Part shown: positions 26,902 to 34,458 of the stretch, one piece after another
Layout of the letters: each line of letters opens with the position of its first letter
Position numbering within the stretch: the stretch's first letter is position 1
NCBI GenBank assembly: GCA_017938765.1
Contig: JAGBAX010000007.1
Coordinates: 62,001-126,000 of the forward strand
Source of the DNA: Alistipes sp.
Lineage (GTDB): Bacteria > Bacteroidota > Bacteroidia > Bacteroidales > Rikenellaceae
DNA: 64,000 nt
Direction of reading: 5' to 3'
The notes under the pieces: generated by a model
Told to the model about the DNA's origin: nothing
The model's input: the letters and a program-made list of their open reading frames with translations, nothing else
The model's database searches: none
Made by a program: the position numbers and the translations under genes

Positions 26902-27438
26902 ATGGAATTTAAGAAAGTTATAGAGAGCCGTCGCTCGGTAAGAAAGTTTTCGCCTGTTGAGGTATCTCGCGAGGTGTTGTTGGATATTGTAAATCAGGCT
27001 CTTACAGCCCCTTCATCACGCAATATGCGCACCACACGATTTATTATCGTTGATGACAAGCCGACCCTTGAGCGACTGGCAGATATGCGCGACTACGGCT
27101 CTGCCTTTATGAAGGATGCCCCTGCGGCAATTCTTGTTGCGGCAGATACCACAAAGACCTACCTGTGGCGTGAGAATTGCGCTATTAGCGCGACATTTTT
27201 GCAGCTTGCGGCAGTTAATGCGGGCCTTGCTTCGTGCTGGGTGCATGTTGAGGGCAGACCGCGCCTAAAGGATGTTCCAGAGGGCGAGCAGGCGGTAGAT
27301 TATATCAGAACATTTGTTGATATCCCAGAGCATTGGGCAGTTGAGTGCGCCATTGCCCTCGGATACTCCGACTTTCAACCAAAACCCCTGCCCGACCACG
27401 ACGACAGCACCTCAATCCTCTGGCACACAAAGCAGTAG
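26902..27438 (+). CDS. Nitroreductase-family FMN oxidoreductase
   Basis: Small (178-residue) flavin-dependent NAD(P)H oxidoreductase. The FMN-phosphate-binding signature is ESRRSVRKFSP at residues ~8-18, followed by APSSRNMRTTRFIIV; the C-terminal half has GLASCWVHVEGR and CAIALGYSD. The substrate is not predictable; members reduce nitroaromatics, quinones or flavins. It is monocistronic with a TAnnTTTG promoter and is followed by a heptamer repeat array (27446-27480) and a hairpin. Confidence 0.9.
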   Translation: MEFKKVIESRRSVRKFSPVEVSREVLLDIVNQALTAPSSRNMRTTRFIIVDDKPTLERLADMRDYGSAFMKDAPAAILVAADTTKTYLWRENCAISATFLQLAAVNAGLASCWVHVEGRPRLKDVPEGEQAVDYIRTFVDIPEHWAVECAIALGYSDFQPKPLPDHDDSTSILWHTKQ

Positions 27439-27445
27439 GGTCGGT

Positions 27446-27532
27446 CGTTAGCCGTTAGCCATTGGCTATTAGCCGTTAGCCTCAAAAAGGACAATAGCTA
27501 AAAGCAAAAAAATCTCACACAGTGAGATTTTT
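27446..27532. terminator. Heptamer repeat array followed by a terminator hairpin
   Basis: 27446-27480 holds TTAGCCG/TTAGCCA units. AAATCTCAC-ACA-GTGAGATTT with a following T7 at about 27509-27533 is a good intrinsic terminator for the nitroreductase gene, reading right up to the next gene. Confidence 0.75.
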
Positions 27533-27548
27533 TTATTACCTTTGTTGT

Positions 27549-29258
27549 ATGAAGAAAATCCTTGCAATACTACTGACTATTTTCCTCTGCACGACAACAA
27601 CTGCGCAAATAACAAACTCTATCGTTATTGACCGTAGCTCGTTCCGCGCGGTACAGACTGATGAGCTTACGGGTGTAAATATAGACCCGATAGGCCTTGA
27701 CCATTCGCGTCAGGCGTGTGCGCGCATAAAAATCAAGTTTGACCGAATGAATAAAGCACAGATTGATGCCCTTGAGGTCAAGATGCGCTCAAATACCGAC
27801 CTTATAAAACAAAAAGTTGCGGACTATTACGACAATGTGCTTATCCTTGAGATGACCGCCAAACCGAACACCCGCTTCTACTTCTACAGTCCAGAGTTTG
27901 GCGAGAGTAATGAGGTAACGCTCAACCTTGAGGGCAACCGCGAGTATGAGATGTTGGCGAGTCTAAATCAGGCCTTTAGTATTGTTGTGGAGAGTAATGT
28001 TGTTAACGCGGATGTCTATCTTGACGGTGTGTTTAAGGGACAAACGGGCGATAGTATGAAATGCACAATTTCGGATGTGATGATTGGCGGGCATAGTCTG
28101 AAGGTCGTATATGGAAAGGTCAGCGGAGAGAAGAACATAGATGTCAATAAGAACTCTATATTTTTTACACAGAATATTGACCAAAATGTGACTGAAGTCA
28201 ATACATACAAAGTAGGCGACTACTACAACGACGGAGTTAAAGAGGGCGTTGTCTTTGAGGTCAGTGCAGACGGTCGCCGTGGTAAGATTGTCAGTATGAA
28301 GCAGTCCACTGTGAGATTGCAATGGTCATCAAACATAAAGGAACAAAAACGCCTTATTGCAGCTAATCGCTCAACCGATGGCGCAGTAAATATGGCAAAA
28401 GTTATGGCGAGACCAGATTGGCAGAGTAAATATCCTGCCTTTAAGTGGTGCGCAGACCTTGGAGAGGGTTGGTATCTGCCGTCTAAGGAAGAGTTGCGTA
28501 CAATTTACAAATATAAGGATAAACTCAATCCTAATTTAACTGATGAGTTGTCTGATGGGTTATTTTGGTCGTCAACAGAGTACAATTATAAATATTTAGA
28601 CGGTAAATCCTGCGCGTGGTATGTCCTTGTGGGCAGTGGTATCACTAGCTGCTCCACCCAAAAGTTCAAGACTGGATATGTGCGTGCCGTGTCTGCTTTT
28701 GGAGATTCTTCAAAATCAAAGCTTGATGAGACTATAGTTTCAAATCACACAACCTCTGCACCATATAAGGTGGGAGACTACTACAATGAGAATGGCAAGC
28801 AGGGTGTTGTCTTTGAGGTTAGCGCCGATGGCTGTCACGGCAAGATTGTGAGTATTATGCAGTCAGGAATTTTGCAATGGTCATCTGATGGCAAGGAATC
28901 AAGACGCCTTATAGGTGCTTATAGTACAATTGATGGTGCGTATAATATGGCACAGGTTAAGGCTATTTCTGGTTGGCGAGGTAAATACCCGGCCATCAAG
29001 TGGTGTGCAGACTTGGGAGAAGGTTGGTATCTGCCGTCGAAGGAAGAATTGCGTACAATCTATAATAACAAAAATGAGTTCAACCTTCATTTAACTGATG
29101 AGTTGTCTGGTTATTTCTATTGGTCGTCAACAGAGTGCAATCATCAATATTTAGACGGTGTCTACTGTGCGTGGCTTGTTGACTTTATGGATAATTTCGG
29201 CACACACGGCGAAACTAAGAGCTACTACCGCCATGTGCGTGCTGTGTCCGCTTTTTAA
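27549..29258 (+). CDS. Secreted protein with PEGA-like and two tandem C-type-lectin-like domains
   Basis: A signal peptide (MKKILAILLTIFLCTTTTAQ) leads a 569-residue secreted or surface protein. Residues ~20-135 are unassigned. ~140-215 resemble a PEGA domain (FSIVVES...ADVYLDGVFKGQTG). Two similar domains follow at ~219-392 and ~404-569. Each runs from YKVGDYYN and GVVFEVSADG through KWCADLGEGWYLPSKEELRTIY and FWSSTE/YWSSTE to CAW and VRAVSAF. This is the DUF1566/FISUMP-type C-type lectin fold common in Bacteroidales surface proteins. I choose ATG 27549 because it starts the signal peptide and follows TACCTTTG (27537-27544), which would give almost no leader. Confidence 0.8.
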   Translation: MKKILAILLTIFLCTTTTAQITNSIVIDRSSFRAVQTDELTGVNIDPIGLDHSRQACARIKIKFDRMNKAQIDALEVKMRSNTDLIKQKVADYYDNVLILEMTAKPNTRFYFYSPEFGESNEVTLNLEGNREYEMLASLNQAFSIVVESNVVNADVYLDGVFKGQTGDSMKCTISDVMIGGHSLKVVYGKVSGEKNIDVNKNSIFFTQNIDQNVTEVNTYKVGDYYNDGVKEGVVFEVSADGRRGKIVSMKQSTVRLQWSSNIKEQKRLIAANRSTDGAVNMAKVMARPDWQSKYPAFKWCADLGEGWYLPSKEELRTIYKYKDKLNPNLTDELSDGLFWSSTEYNYKYLDGKSCAWYVLVGSGITSCSTQKFKTGYVRAVSAFGDSSKSKLDETIVSNHTTSAPYKVGDYYNENGKQGVVFEVSADGCHGKIVSIMQSGILQWSSDGKESRRLIGAYSTIDGAYNMAQVKAISGWRGKYPAIKWCADLGEGWYLPSKEELRTIYNNKNEFNLHLTDELSGYFYWSSTECNHQYLDGVYCAWLVDFMDNFGTHGETKSYYRHVRAVSAF

Positions 29259-29259
29259 T

Positions 29260-29290
29260 TAGCCAATGGCCAATGGCTAACAGCCAACGG
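29260..29290. repeat. GGCYAAY heptamer array
   Basis: Units GCCAAT, GGCCAAT, GGCTAAC, AGCCAAC directly after the lectin-like gene stop and directly before the inverted-duplication hairpin. Confidence 0.65.
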
Positions 29291-29291
29291 T

Positions 29292-29380
29292 AAAACAATT
29301 ACGCCCGACTTCGTGTCGGGCGTAATTGTTTTAGAATGGAAGGTCGTCAATCTCCTGTGCGGCGGAGCTGCGGGCGTAGG
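29292..29380 (-). repeat. Inverted duplicate of the DUF3127 gene 3' end and its terminator
   Basis: 29292-29332 is a perfect 18-bp stem (TTACGCCCGAC core). 29333-29380 is the reverse complement of 30465-30512, the last codons of the DUF3127 gene (SSAAQEIDDLPF), with one mismatch in 48 bases. The terminator hairpin is present in both copies, with its loop inverted. The pair brackets rplS and most of the DUF3127 gene. In practice this copy also serves as a terminator for the lectin-like gene. Confidence 0.9.
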
Positions 29381-29386
29381 TCAAAA

Positions 29387-29418
29387 TTTGCACATTAATT
29401 TTTTTTGCATTATCTTTG
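29387..29418 (+). promoter_or_regulatory. Promoter of rplS
   Basis: TTTG at 29387-29390 and TATCTTTG at 29411-29418, 20 bases apart. It is the best match to the Bacteroidetes consensus in this region and implies a leader of about 200 bases before rplS. Confidence 0.75.
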
Positions 29419-29458
29419 CCCCCGCGTATCAACCTCTTATAATGGGTGCGAGCTCAGG

Positions 29459-29546
29459 TGGGTAGCAGGAGTTACTTGGAATGGTGGCAGGAGTCGCTTG
29501 TAAGAGTGGCGGAAGTTACTTGTAAAGGTGGCAGGAGTTATCCGGG
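29459..29546 (+). repeat. Four tandem 19-23-base repeats in the rplS leader
   Basis: Imperfect copies of GTGGCAGGAGTTACTTGTAA begin near 29460, 29483, 29506 and 29528. The core GGAGTTACTTG repeats with single-base changes and the last copy decays to GGAGTTATCCGGG. They lie wholly in the predicted untranslated leader of rplS. The purine-rich core resembles a ribosome-binding sequence. No stem-loop is obvious. Confidence 0.7.
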
Positions 29547-29626
29547 ATTATTAGGCAGTGACCTTGTATGGTAGAGCGAACACAGCGATAATGTTGAGCG
29601 GAAACTATTAAATTTTTGTTGCAACA

Positions 29627-30004
29627 ATGAACAAGGATTCGTTGATCAGACTCGTGAACGAGCAGATGTGGGCAAAGAGCGATGCTGAGATCCCACAGTT
29701 TAATGCAGGTGATACTATCACCGTAACTTACCGCATCGTAGAGGGTAGCAAGGAGCGTCTTCAGAGCTTCCGTGGTGTTGTTATCCAGATTAAGGGTACA
29801 GGTAAGACCAAGATGTTTACAATCCGTAAGATTTCTAACGGTGTAGGCGTTGAGCGTATCTTCCCTCTCTACTCTCCACACCTTGACAAGATCGAGGTAA
29901 ACAAGCGTGGTGTTGTTCGCCGTGCTCGTATCTACTACTTCCGCGATCTTACTGGTAAGAAGGCTCGTATCAAGGAGCGTCGTGTTGCTAAGACTGAGGC
30001 TTAA
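29627..30004 (+). CDS. rplS: 50S ribosomal protein L19
   Basis: Large-subunit protein at the 30S/50S interface. The 125-residue sequence shows FNAGDTITVTYRIVEGSKER, the signature QSFRGVVIQIKGTG, then FTIRKISNGVGVERIFPLYSP and a basic C-terminus (YYFRDLTGKKARIKERR). Codon use is strongly biased. It has its own promoter and a long repeat-bearing leader. A strong terminator follows, so it is monocistronic. Confidence 0.98.
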   Translation: MNKDSLIRLVNEQMWAKSDAEIPQFNAGDTITVTYRIVEGSKERLQSFRGVVIQIKGTGKTKMFTIRKISNGVGVERIFPLYSPHLDKIEVNKRGVVRRARIYYFRDLTGKKARIKERRVAKTEA

Positions 30005-30026
30005 TCCTTCAGTGTTAAGCAGTGTT

Positions 30027-30063
30027 GAGGTTGCCATAAAAATCGGCAACCTCTCTTTTTTTT
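30027..30063 (+). terminator. Intrinsic terminator of rplS
   Basis: GAGGTTGCC (30027-30035) pairs perfectly with GGCAACCTC (30044-30052), followed by TCTTTTTTTT. Confidence 0.95.
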
Positions 30064-30077
30064 ACGATTTTTTGTCG

Positions 30078-30085
30078 TATATTTG
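30078..30085 (+). promoter_or_regulatory. Promoter -7 box of the DUF3127 gene
   Basis: TATATTTG at 30078-30085, 36 bases before the ATG. Confidence 0.5.
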
Positions 30086-30121
30086 TAATTGGAAATTGAC
30101 AAAATTAAAACACAGCATACT

Positions 30122-30514
30122 ATGGAATTTGAAGGAACAGTATTTAGAATTATGCCAGCAACCAGTGGCCAGTCTGCTCGTGGTGCTTGGCAGCGTCAGG
30201 AGGTTATCTTCGATATGAAGAGCCAGTCGCAGTACCCACGCAAGGTCTGCGTAACATTCTTTAATAAGCCTGAGGAGGTAGCACGCCTTACAGTGGGTGC
30301 GGAGTACACAGTATCTATAGATGTTGAGTCTCGCGAGTACAACGGCAAGTGGTACACCGATGTTCGCGCTTGGCGCATCGTACCAAAGGAGCAGACCCCA
30401 CCAACCCCTGCCGGTGGCGTCAATCCACCAGCCTACAGCGCGCCAATGCCTACCGAGGAGCCAGCCTACGCCCGCAGCTCCGCCGCACAGGAGATTGACG
30501 ACCTCCCATTCTAA
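30122..30514 (+). CDS. DUF3127 OB-fold protein with an SSB-like C-terminal tail
   Basis: A 130-residue protein. Residues 1-90 form a small beta-rich domain (MEFEGTVFRIMP, QEVIFDMKSQSQYPRKVCVTFF, YTVSIDVESREYNGKWYTDVRAW; segments abbreviated), fitting DUF3127, a family of probable single-stranded-DNA-binding OB folds. A Pro-rich linker follows, then an acidic tip EIDDLPF that mimics the SSB C-terminus (DDDIPF), which recruits partners such as RecQ, ExoI and PriA. The ATG at 30122 is preferred to an upstream in-frame TTG. Its 3' end is duplicated in inverse orientation at 29333-29380. Confidence 0.85.
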   Translation: MEFEGTVFRIMPATSGQSARGAWQRQEVIFDMKSQSQYPRKVCVTFFNKPEEVARLTVGAEYTVSIDVESREYNGKWYTDVRAWRIVPKEQTPPTPAGGVNPPAYSAPMPTEEPAYARSSAAQEIDDLPF

Positions 30515-30552
30515 AACATTACGCCCGACTTCGTGTCGGGCGTAATTGTTTT
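30513..30552. terminator. Terminator of the DUF3127 gene (duplicated hairpin)
   Basis: ATTACGCCCGAC-TTCGT-GTCGGGCGTAAT flanked by AAAAC and GTTTTA, starting within the stop codon. The same hairpin with an inverted loop is at 29292-29332. Confidence 0.9.
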
Positions 30553-30578
30553 ACTATTTGTTCTGCCTTCGGCTTAAC

Positions 30579-30625
30579 AGAGAAGGAGATTAGGGAATTT
30601 AGCGAAAAATCTCCTTAATCTCTCT
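30579..30625. repeat. Imperfect palindrome of the TTAGGGAA type at the rnc 3' end
   Basis: AGAGAAGGAGATTAGGGAAT pairs imperfectly with ATCTCCTTAATCTCTCT around an AAAAA-containing loop. It lies next to the rnc stop (30627). It may end the rnc transcript, though its T-tract is short. Compare 49401-49467. Confidence 0.45.
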
Positions 30626-30626
30626 A

Positions 30627-31421
30627 CTATGATACTTTCTTCGGGGTCGTGGCCTCAAGGCGGTCAAGTTTATCAAGTAGGCGGGCGCAGAGTTCGTCGT
30701 TCATCTCGTTAGCGACGGACTGTGCGGCGGCCTGTTCTGCCTCCTTCTTAGACTCGCCCATGCCGTGACCAGCCTCAAGGTCGTCTATCATCACGGTGCT
30801 ACGGAAAGAGTGTGCGCCTGCGCTGCTGCCCTTGCCGATGCCCTTTGTTTTGAAGACAATCTGGTGGTGGTGTTTCTGTCCCCACTCAATAAGGCGGCTC
30901 TTGAAGTCGGTCTCCTCCTCATCTACGCGGTCAAGGGATAGGGCTGTGGCGTAGATGCTGTTGATAAGCAGGCGGTTGACAAAGTTGTACCCTTGGTCAA
31001 GGTATATTGCGCCCATCATAGCCTCAAAGGCATCTCCGAAGATATGCTTCTGGGAAGAGGATACAGAGTGGTTGCAAATCACGCACTTATCAAGGCCGAG
31101 GGTCTTGGCAATGCCATTGAGGGACTGGCGTGAGACAATCTTTGAGCGCAGCTGTGTCAGTCGGCCCTCGTCGTACTCAGGGTACTCAATAAAGAGGTAG
31201 TCGGAGGTAACGCTCTCAATGACGGCGTCGCCTAAAAACTCCAGGCGCTCGTTGTTTATTGTCTGTCCATCAACAACAATAGACGCTGATTTGTGAATCA
31301 GCGCCAGTTTATATAGTTCGATGTTGTTTGGAATAAAACCGAAGATATCGTCTATCATACGGTAGTACTCCTTATCTTGTCCAAAGTTTCGTTTTATTGG
31401 ACGGAGTATAAAATCAAGCAC
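30627..31421 (-). CDS. rnc: Ribonuclease III
   Basis: Double-strand-specific endoribonuclease for rRNA maturation and antisense RNA turnover. The catalytic RNase III domain has the signature NERLEFLGDAV, RSKIVSRQSL, and GDAFEAMMGAIYLDQG with the second acidic cluster. The dsRNA-binding domain covers residues ~175-245 (DFKSRLIEWGQK ... GMGESKKEAEQAAAQSV). Length (264 residues) is a little longer than average through an N-terminal extension that is usual in Bacteroidetes. It follows fabF after 4 bases, the common acpP-fabF-rnc operon. Confidence 0.97.
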   Translation of the reverse strand: MLDFILRPIKRNFGQDKEYYRMIDDIFGFIPNNIELYKLALIHKSASIVVDGQTINNERLEFLGDAVIESVTSDYLFIEYPEYDEGRLTQLRSKIVSRQSLNGIAKTLGLDKCVICNHSVSSSQKHIFGDAFEAMMGAIYLDQGYNFVNRLLINSIYATALSLDRVDEEETDFKSRLIEWGQKHHHQIVFKTKGIGKGSSAGAHSFRSTVMIDDLEAGHGMGESKKEAEQAAAQSVANEMNDELCARLLDKLDRLEATTPKKVS

Positions 31422-31425
31422 AGTA

Positions 31426-32673
31426 TTACAACTTACGGAAAATAACAGTTGAGTTATGACCGCCGAAGCCGAAGGTGTTGCTCATAGCCACCTTAACATC
31501 GCGCTTCTGTGCCACTCCAAGAGTGAGGTTGAGCTTTGGATTTATAGCAGGATCGACCTGTTCAACATTGATTGTTGGAGGAACGATGCCTTTTGTAATA
31601 GCGAATACACACGCCAGAGCCTCTACAGCCGCTGTAGCACCAAGGAGGTGTCCGGTCATAGACTTTGTTGACGAGATATTCATCTTGTAGGCATGCTCAC
31701 CGAACAAACCCTCAACTGCGGCAAGCTCGGCAATATCGCCAAGCGGAGTGCTTGTTCCGTGGGCGTTGAGATAATCAACATCTGCTATAGTGAGTCCAGC
31801 ATCCTCAAGGGCTAAACGCATAGAGAGCATTGCACCCTTTCCCTCTGGATGTGGGGCTGTCATATGGTATGCATCGGCGGACATACCGCAACCAGCAACC
31901 TCGCAGTAAATCTTTGCGCCACGAGCTACAGCGTGCTCGTACTCCTCAAAGATTAGCGCACCTGCGCCCTCGGCAAGCACAAAACCGTCACGCTCCTTAT
32001 CAAATGGACGTGAGGCGTGCTTAGGGTCGTCGTTACGCGTAGAGAGTGCTCGCATTGACGAGAAACCGCCAACGGAAGGGATGATTACTGGAGCCTCAGA
32101 GCCTCCTGTGACAATCATATCGGCCTTGCCCCAGCGGATGAGGTTCATGGCATCAATCATTGCGTGGTTAGAGGATGCGCAGGCAGAGACAACGCTGTAG
32201 TTAGGGCCCATAAAGCCATACTTGAGCGAGATGTGACCTGCCGCAAGGTCCGAAATCATCTTAGGTACAAAGAATGGGCTGAAGCGAGGCGTACCATTGC
32301 CGCCTGCCCAGCCCATAACTTCATCGTAGAAGGTCTGCATGCCACCCACGCCAGATGCCCAAACGACACCTACACGCTCAAGGTCTATCTTCTCAAGGTC
32401 TAACTGTGCATCCTCAACTGCCTCGGTTGCAGCAACCAGTGCAAACTGAGAGTAGCGGTCGTACTTGCGAAGTTCCTTGCGCTCAAAAACGACTGTTGGG
32501 TCAAAATTCTTGACCTCACAGGCGATGCGGGATGCGAATTTGGTTGCGTCAAAGGCTGTAATAGTGTCGGCTCCACTTACTCCATCTTCCAGATTTCGGA
32601 AATACTCCTCAATGCTGTTTCCAATTGGATTTATAGTTCCAATACCTGTAATTACAACTCTTCTCTGCTCCAT
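31426..32673 (-). CDS. fabF: Beta-ketoacyl-ACP synthase II
   Basis: Condenses acyl-ACP with malonyl-ACP in fatty-acid elongation. Catalytic Cys165 is in VVSACASSNHAM; the two histidines are in LNAHGTSTPLGD and KSMTGHLLGA; GFGGHNSTVIF ends the protein. I choose the ATG at 32673 (MEQRRVVITGIG), the conserved start. An in-frame GTG at 32685 would add MCGS without homology support. acpP lies 52 bases upstream and rnc 4 bases downstream. Confidence 0.97.
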   Translation of the reverse strand: MEQRRVVITGIGTINPIGNSIEEYFRNLEDGVSGADTITAFDATKFASRIACEVKNFDPTVVFERKELRKYDRYSQFALVAATEAVEDAQLDLEKIDLERVGVVWASGVGGMQTFYDEVMGWAGGNGTPRFSPFFVPKMISDLAAGHISLKYGFMGPNYSVVSACASSNHAMIDAMNLIRWGKADMIVTGGSEAPVIIPSVGGFSSMRALSTRNDDPKHASRPFDKERDGFVLAEGAGALIFEEYEHAVARGAKIYCEVAGCGMSADAYHMTAPHPEGKGAMLSMRLALEDAGLTIADVDYLNAHGTSTPLGDIAELAAVEGLFGEHAYKMNISSTKSMTGHLLGATAAVEALACVFAITKGIVPPTINVEQVDPAINPKLNLTLGVAQKRDVKVAMSNTFGFGGHNSTVIFRKL

Positions 32674-32725
32674 ACTCCCACACACAATTACTCTCTACTA
32701 AACAAATACAAATTAAAGGAGATTA

Positions 32726-32971
32726 TTACTTAATCTCGTCCTTGTGAGCCTCAAGATAGTTGAGAACATCACCAACAGTCTGCATAGACTCTGCAACCTC
32801 CTGTGGAATCTCAACACCGAACTCAGACTCAAAGTCCATCATCAGCTCTACGCTGTCAAGTGAATCTGCACCAAGGTGGCCTGTGAATGTAGCCTCTGGT
32901 ACTACCTCTGACTCCTTAACGCCAAGCTTGTTTACGATAGTCTTAACGACTCTCTCCTGAATGTTTGACAT
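32726..32971 (-). CDS. acpP: Acyl carrier protein
   Basis: Carries growing acyl chains on a 4'-phosphopantetheine attached to Ser37 in [12 protein letters not shown]. It is acidic, 81 residues long, with the usual four-helix layout. First gene of acpP-fabF-rnc. A minus-strand TATCTTTG box at 33101-33108 is the likely promoter and leaves a leader of about 125 bases. Confidence 0.97.
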   Translation of the reverse strand: MSNIQERVVKTIVNKLGVKESEVVPEATFTGHLGADSLDSVELMMDFESEFGVEIPQEVAESMQTVGDVLNYLEAHKDEIK

Positions 32972-33100
32972 AATTTTCTCTTTTTAGTTAAACAATAAAA
33001 ATTTCTTTACTTTCAAACTTCTATATTTCTACCACTTATCCGTTAGGTTTTTGAAGAAATAAATCGTAGCAATAAGTTTAGTTTGTTAGGTAAAACGATG

Positions 33101-33128
33101 CAAAGATAGCACTTTTTTATTATCTTTG
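33101..33128. promoter_or_regulatory. Divergent promoters for acpP (minus) and pepE (plus)
   Basis: CAAAGATA at 33101-33108 is TATCTTTG on the minus strand. TATCTTTG at 33121-33128 is on the plus strand. The T/A-rich spacer between them is 12 bases. Confidence 0.65.
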
Positions 33129-33202
33129 GCATAAAATAAGAAAAATTTTAACATCCGAGGTGCGGACAATGTCCCAAAACTCGCTAATACACAAAGATTT
33201 AT

Positions 33203-33913
33203 ATGGAAAAGATGAACCTGTTGATGATTTCAAACTCAACCAATGCTGGTGAGGAGTATCTAAAGTATCCAATTGCAAACATTGCAGAGCATCTTAAGGG
33301 TGTTACAGAGGTGCTTTTTGTCCCTTATGCCGCTGTGACTTTCTCTTATGATGAGTATGAGCGTAAGGTGCAGAATCGCTTTGATGAGATTGGTATTAAG
33401 GTGCGCTCTGTACACCGCGAGAAGAATCCAGCTAAGGCTGTGCGCGAGGCGCAGGCTATCTGCGTTGGTGGCGGTAATACATTTGCCCTGACAAAGAAGA
33501 TGCAGAAGCAGGGTCTGATGAAGGCTATTCTTCGTAAGGTTAAGCAGGGTACTCCTTATGTTGGTTGGAGTGCTGGTAGCAATGTATGCTGTCCTACAAT
33601 TTGCACAACAAACGATATGCCGATTGTGCAGCCAGAGTCCTTTAAGGCTATCGGGGCTGTGAAGTTCCAGATTAATCCTCACTACCTTGATGCAAACCCA
33701 GAGGGTCACGCAGGTGAGACCCGTGAGCAGCGAATTGAGGAGTATATTGAGGCAAATCCTCGCCGATATGTCGTTGGCCTTCGTGAGGGCTGTATGCTTC
33801 GCCTTGTAGGTGGACGCCTTGAGCTTATTGGCCCACGCCCTATGCGAATATTCAAGAAGGGTCAGGCTGCATACGAGGTAAATGCTGGTGACGACTTGAG
33901 CTTCTTACTATAA
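33203..33913 (+). CDS. pepE: Dipeptidase E (alpha-aspartyl dipeptidase)
   Basis: Cytoplasmic serine peptidase of family S51 that cleaves Asp-Xaa dipeptides. The nucleophile is in VGWSAGSN (Ser123), the active-site histidine in INPHYLD, and CVGGGNTFALTKKM precedes the nucleophile elbow. MNLLMISNST and the class I glutamine-amidotransferase-like fold are typical. Length (236 residues) fits. yraN follows after 12 bases, so the two are probably co-transcribed. Confidence 0.93.
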   Translation: MEKMNLLMISNSTNAGEEYLKYPIANIAEHLKGVTEVLFVPYAAVTFSYDEYERKVQNRFDEIGIKVRSVHREKNPAKAVREAQAICVGGGNTFALTKKMQKQGLMKAILRKVKQGTPYVGWSAGSNVCCPTICTTNDMPIVQPESFKAIGAVKFQINPHYLDANPEGHAGETREQRIEEYIEANPRRYVVGLREGCMLRLVGGRLELIGPRPMRIFKKGQAAYEVNAGDDLSFLL

Positions 33914-33925
33914 TATATACAAGGA

Positions 33926-34282
33926 GTGGTAGATAAGCAGGAGCGTGGTGCCGAGGGTGAGGCCTTTACGGTGGATTGGCTTCGTCAAAATGGTTTCTAT
34001 ATCGTTGAGCGAAATTGGCGATATGGGCACTATGAGGTCGATATTATCGCTACGCGCCGAGGGGTGATGCACTTTGTGGAGGTTAAGACCCGCGCATTAG
34101 GCTCTATAGAGAGCGCCTATGAGGCTATAAACACCACAAAACGCACTGCTCTGCTCCGCGCAATGAGTGCCTATACGCGAACACACCGCTATGGCTGTGA
34201 GTTCCAAGTGGACCTTGCCGCCGTAGAGGCCTGCCTTGACGGCTCGTTTATAATGCACTATAGTGAGAATGTAATGGGATAA
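33926..34282 (+). CDS. YraN / UPF0102-family endonuclease-like protein
   Basis: A 118-residue member of UPF0102 with a Holliday-junction-resolvase-like restriction fold. Family motifs are GAEGEAFTVDWLRQNGF (abbreviated GAEGE...GF), IVERNWRYGHYEVDIIA and FVEVKTR, giving the E...D...ExK pattern of PD-(D/E)xK nucleases. Its in vivo role is unknown. The only in-frame start after the preceding stop is the GTG at 33926. AAGGAG (33921-33926) abuts it and is too close to work as a normal Shine-Dalgarno sequence. Confidence 0.88.
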   Translation: MVDKQERGAEGEAFTVDWLRQNGFYIVERNWRYGHYEVDIIATRRGVMHFVEVKTRALGSIESAYEAINTTKRTALLRAMSAYTRTHRYGCEFQVDLAAVEACLDGSFIMHYSENVMG

Positions 34283-34286
34283 AATA

Positions 34287-34411
34287 GGGAGGCTGAATAA
34301 AAAGTCTATTTTCTCGTTATGCTTGCCCTCAAAATCCTCACATACGCATTAGTATGCTGCGGTTTTTCGGGCTTCGCAAGCCTAAAAATAGTTCTTTTTA
34401 TTCAACCTCCG
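34287..34411. repeat. MITE-like inverted-repeat element between yraN and waaA
   Basis: Terminal arms GGAGGCTGAATAAAAAG (34288-34304) and CTTTTTATTCAACCTCC (34394-34410) pair at 16 of 17 positions. Internal sequence also folds: CTATTTT with AAAATAG, CATAC-GCATTA-GTATG and GGCTT-CGC-AAGCC. There is no coding capacity. It lies between two convergent genes, just before a conventional terminator, so termination alone does not explain it. Confidence 0.6.
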
Positions 34412-34420
34412 AGCAAAAAA

Positions 34421-34458
34421 AGGGATGACTAATTTACTTTTTAGTCATCCCTAATATT
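34421..34458. terminator. Bidirectional terminator between yraN and waaA
   Basis: AGGGATGACTAA pairs with TTAGTCATCCCT around TTTACTTT, with an A7 run on the left and a T-rich right flank. Confidence 0.85.

Noticed and set aside
33926..34282. Restriction-modification nuclease
   Set aside because: The nuclease-like motif belongs to the widespread YraN family; there is no methyltransferase or specificity gene nearby.
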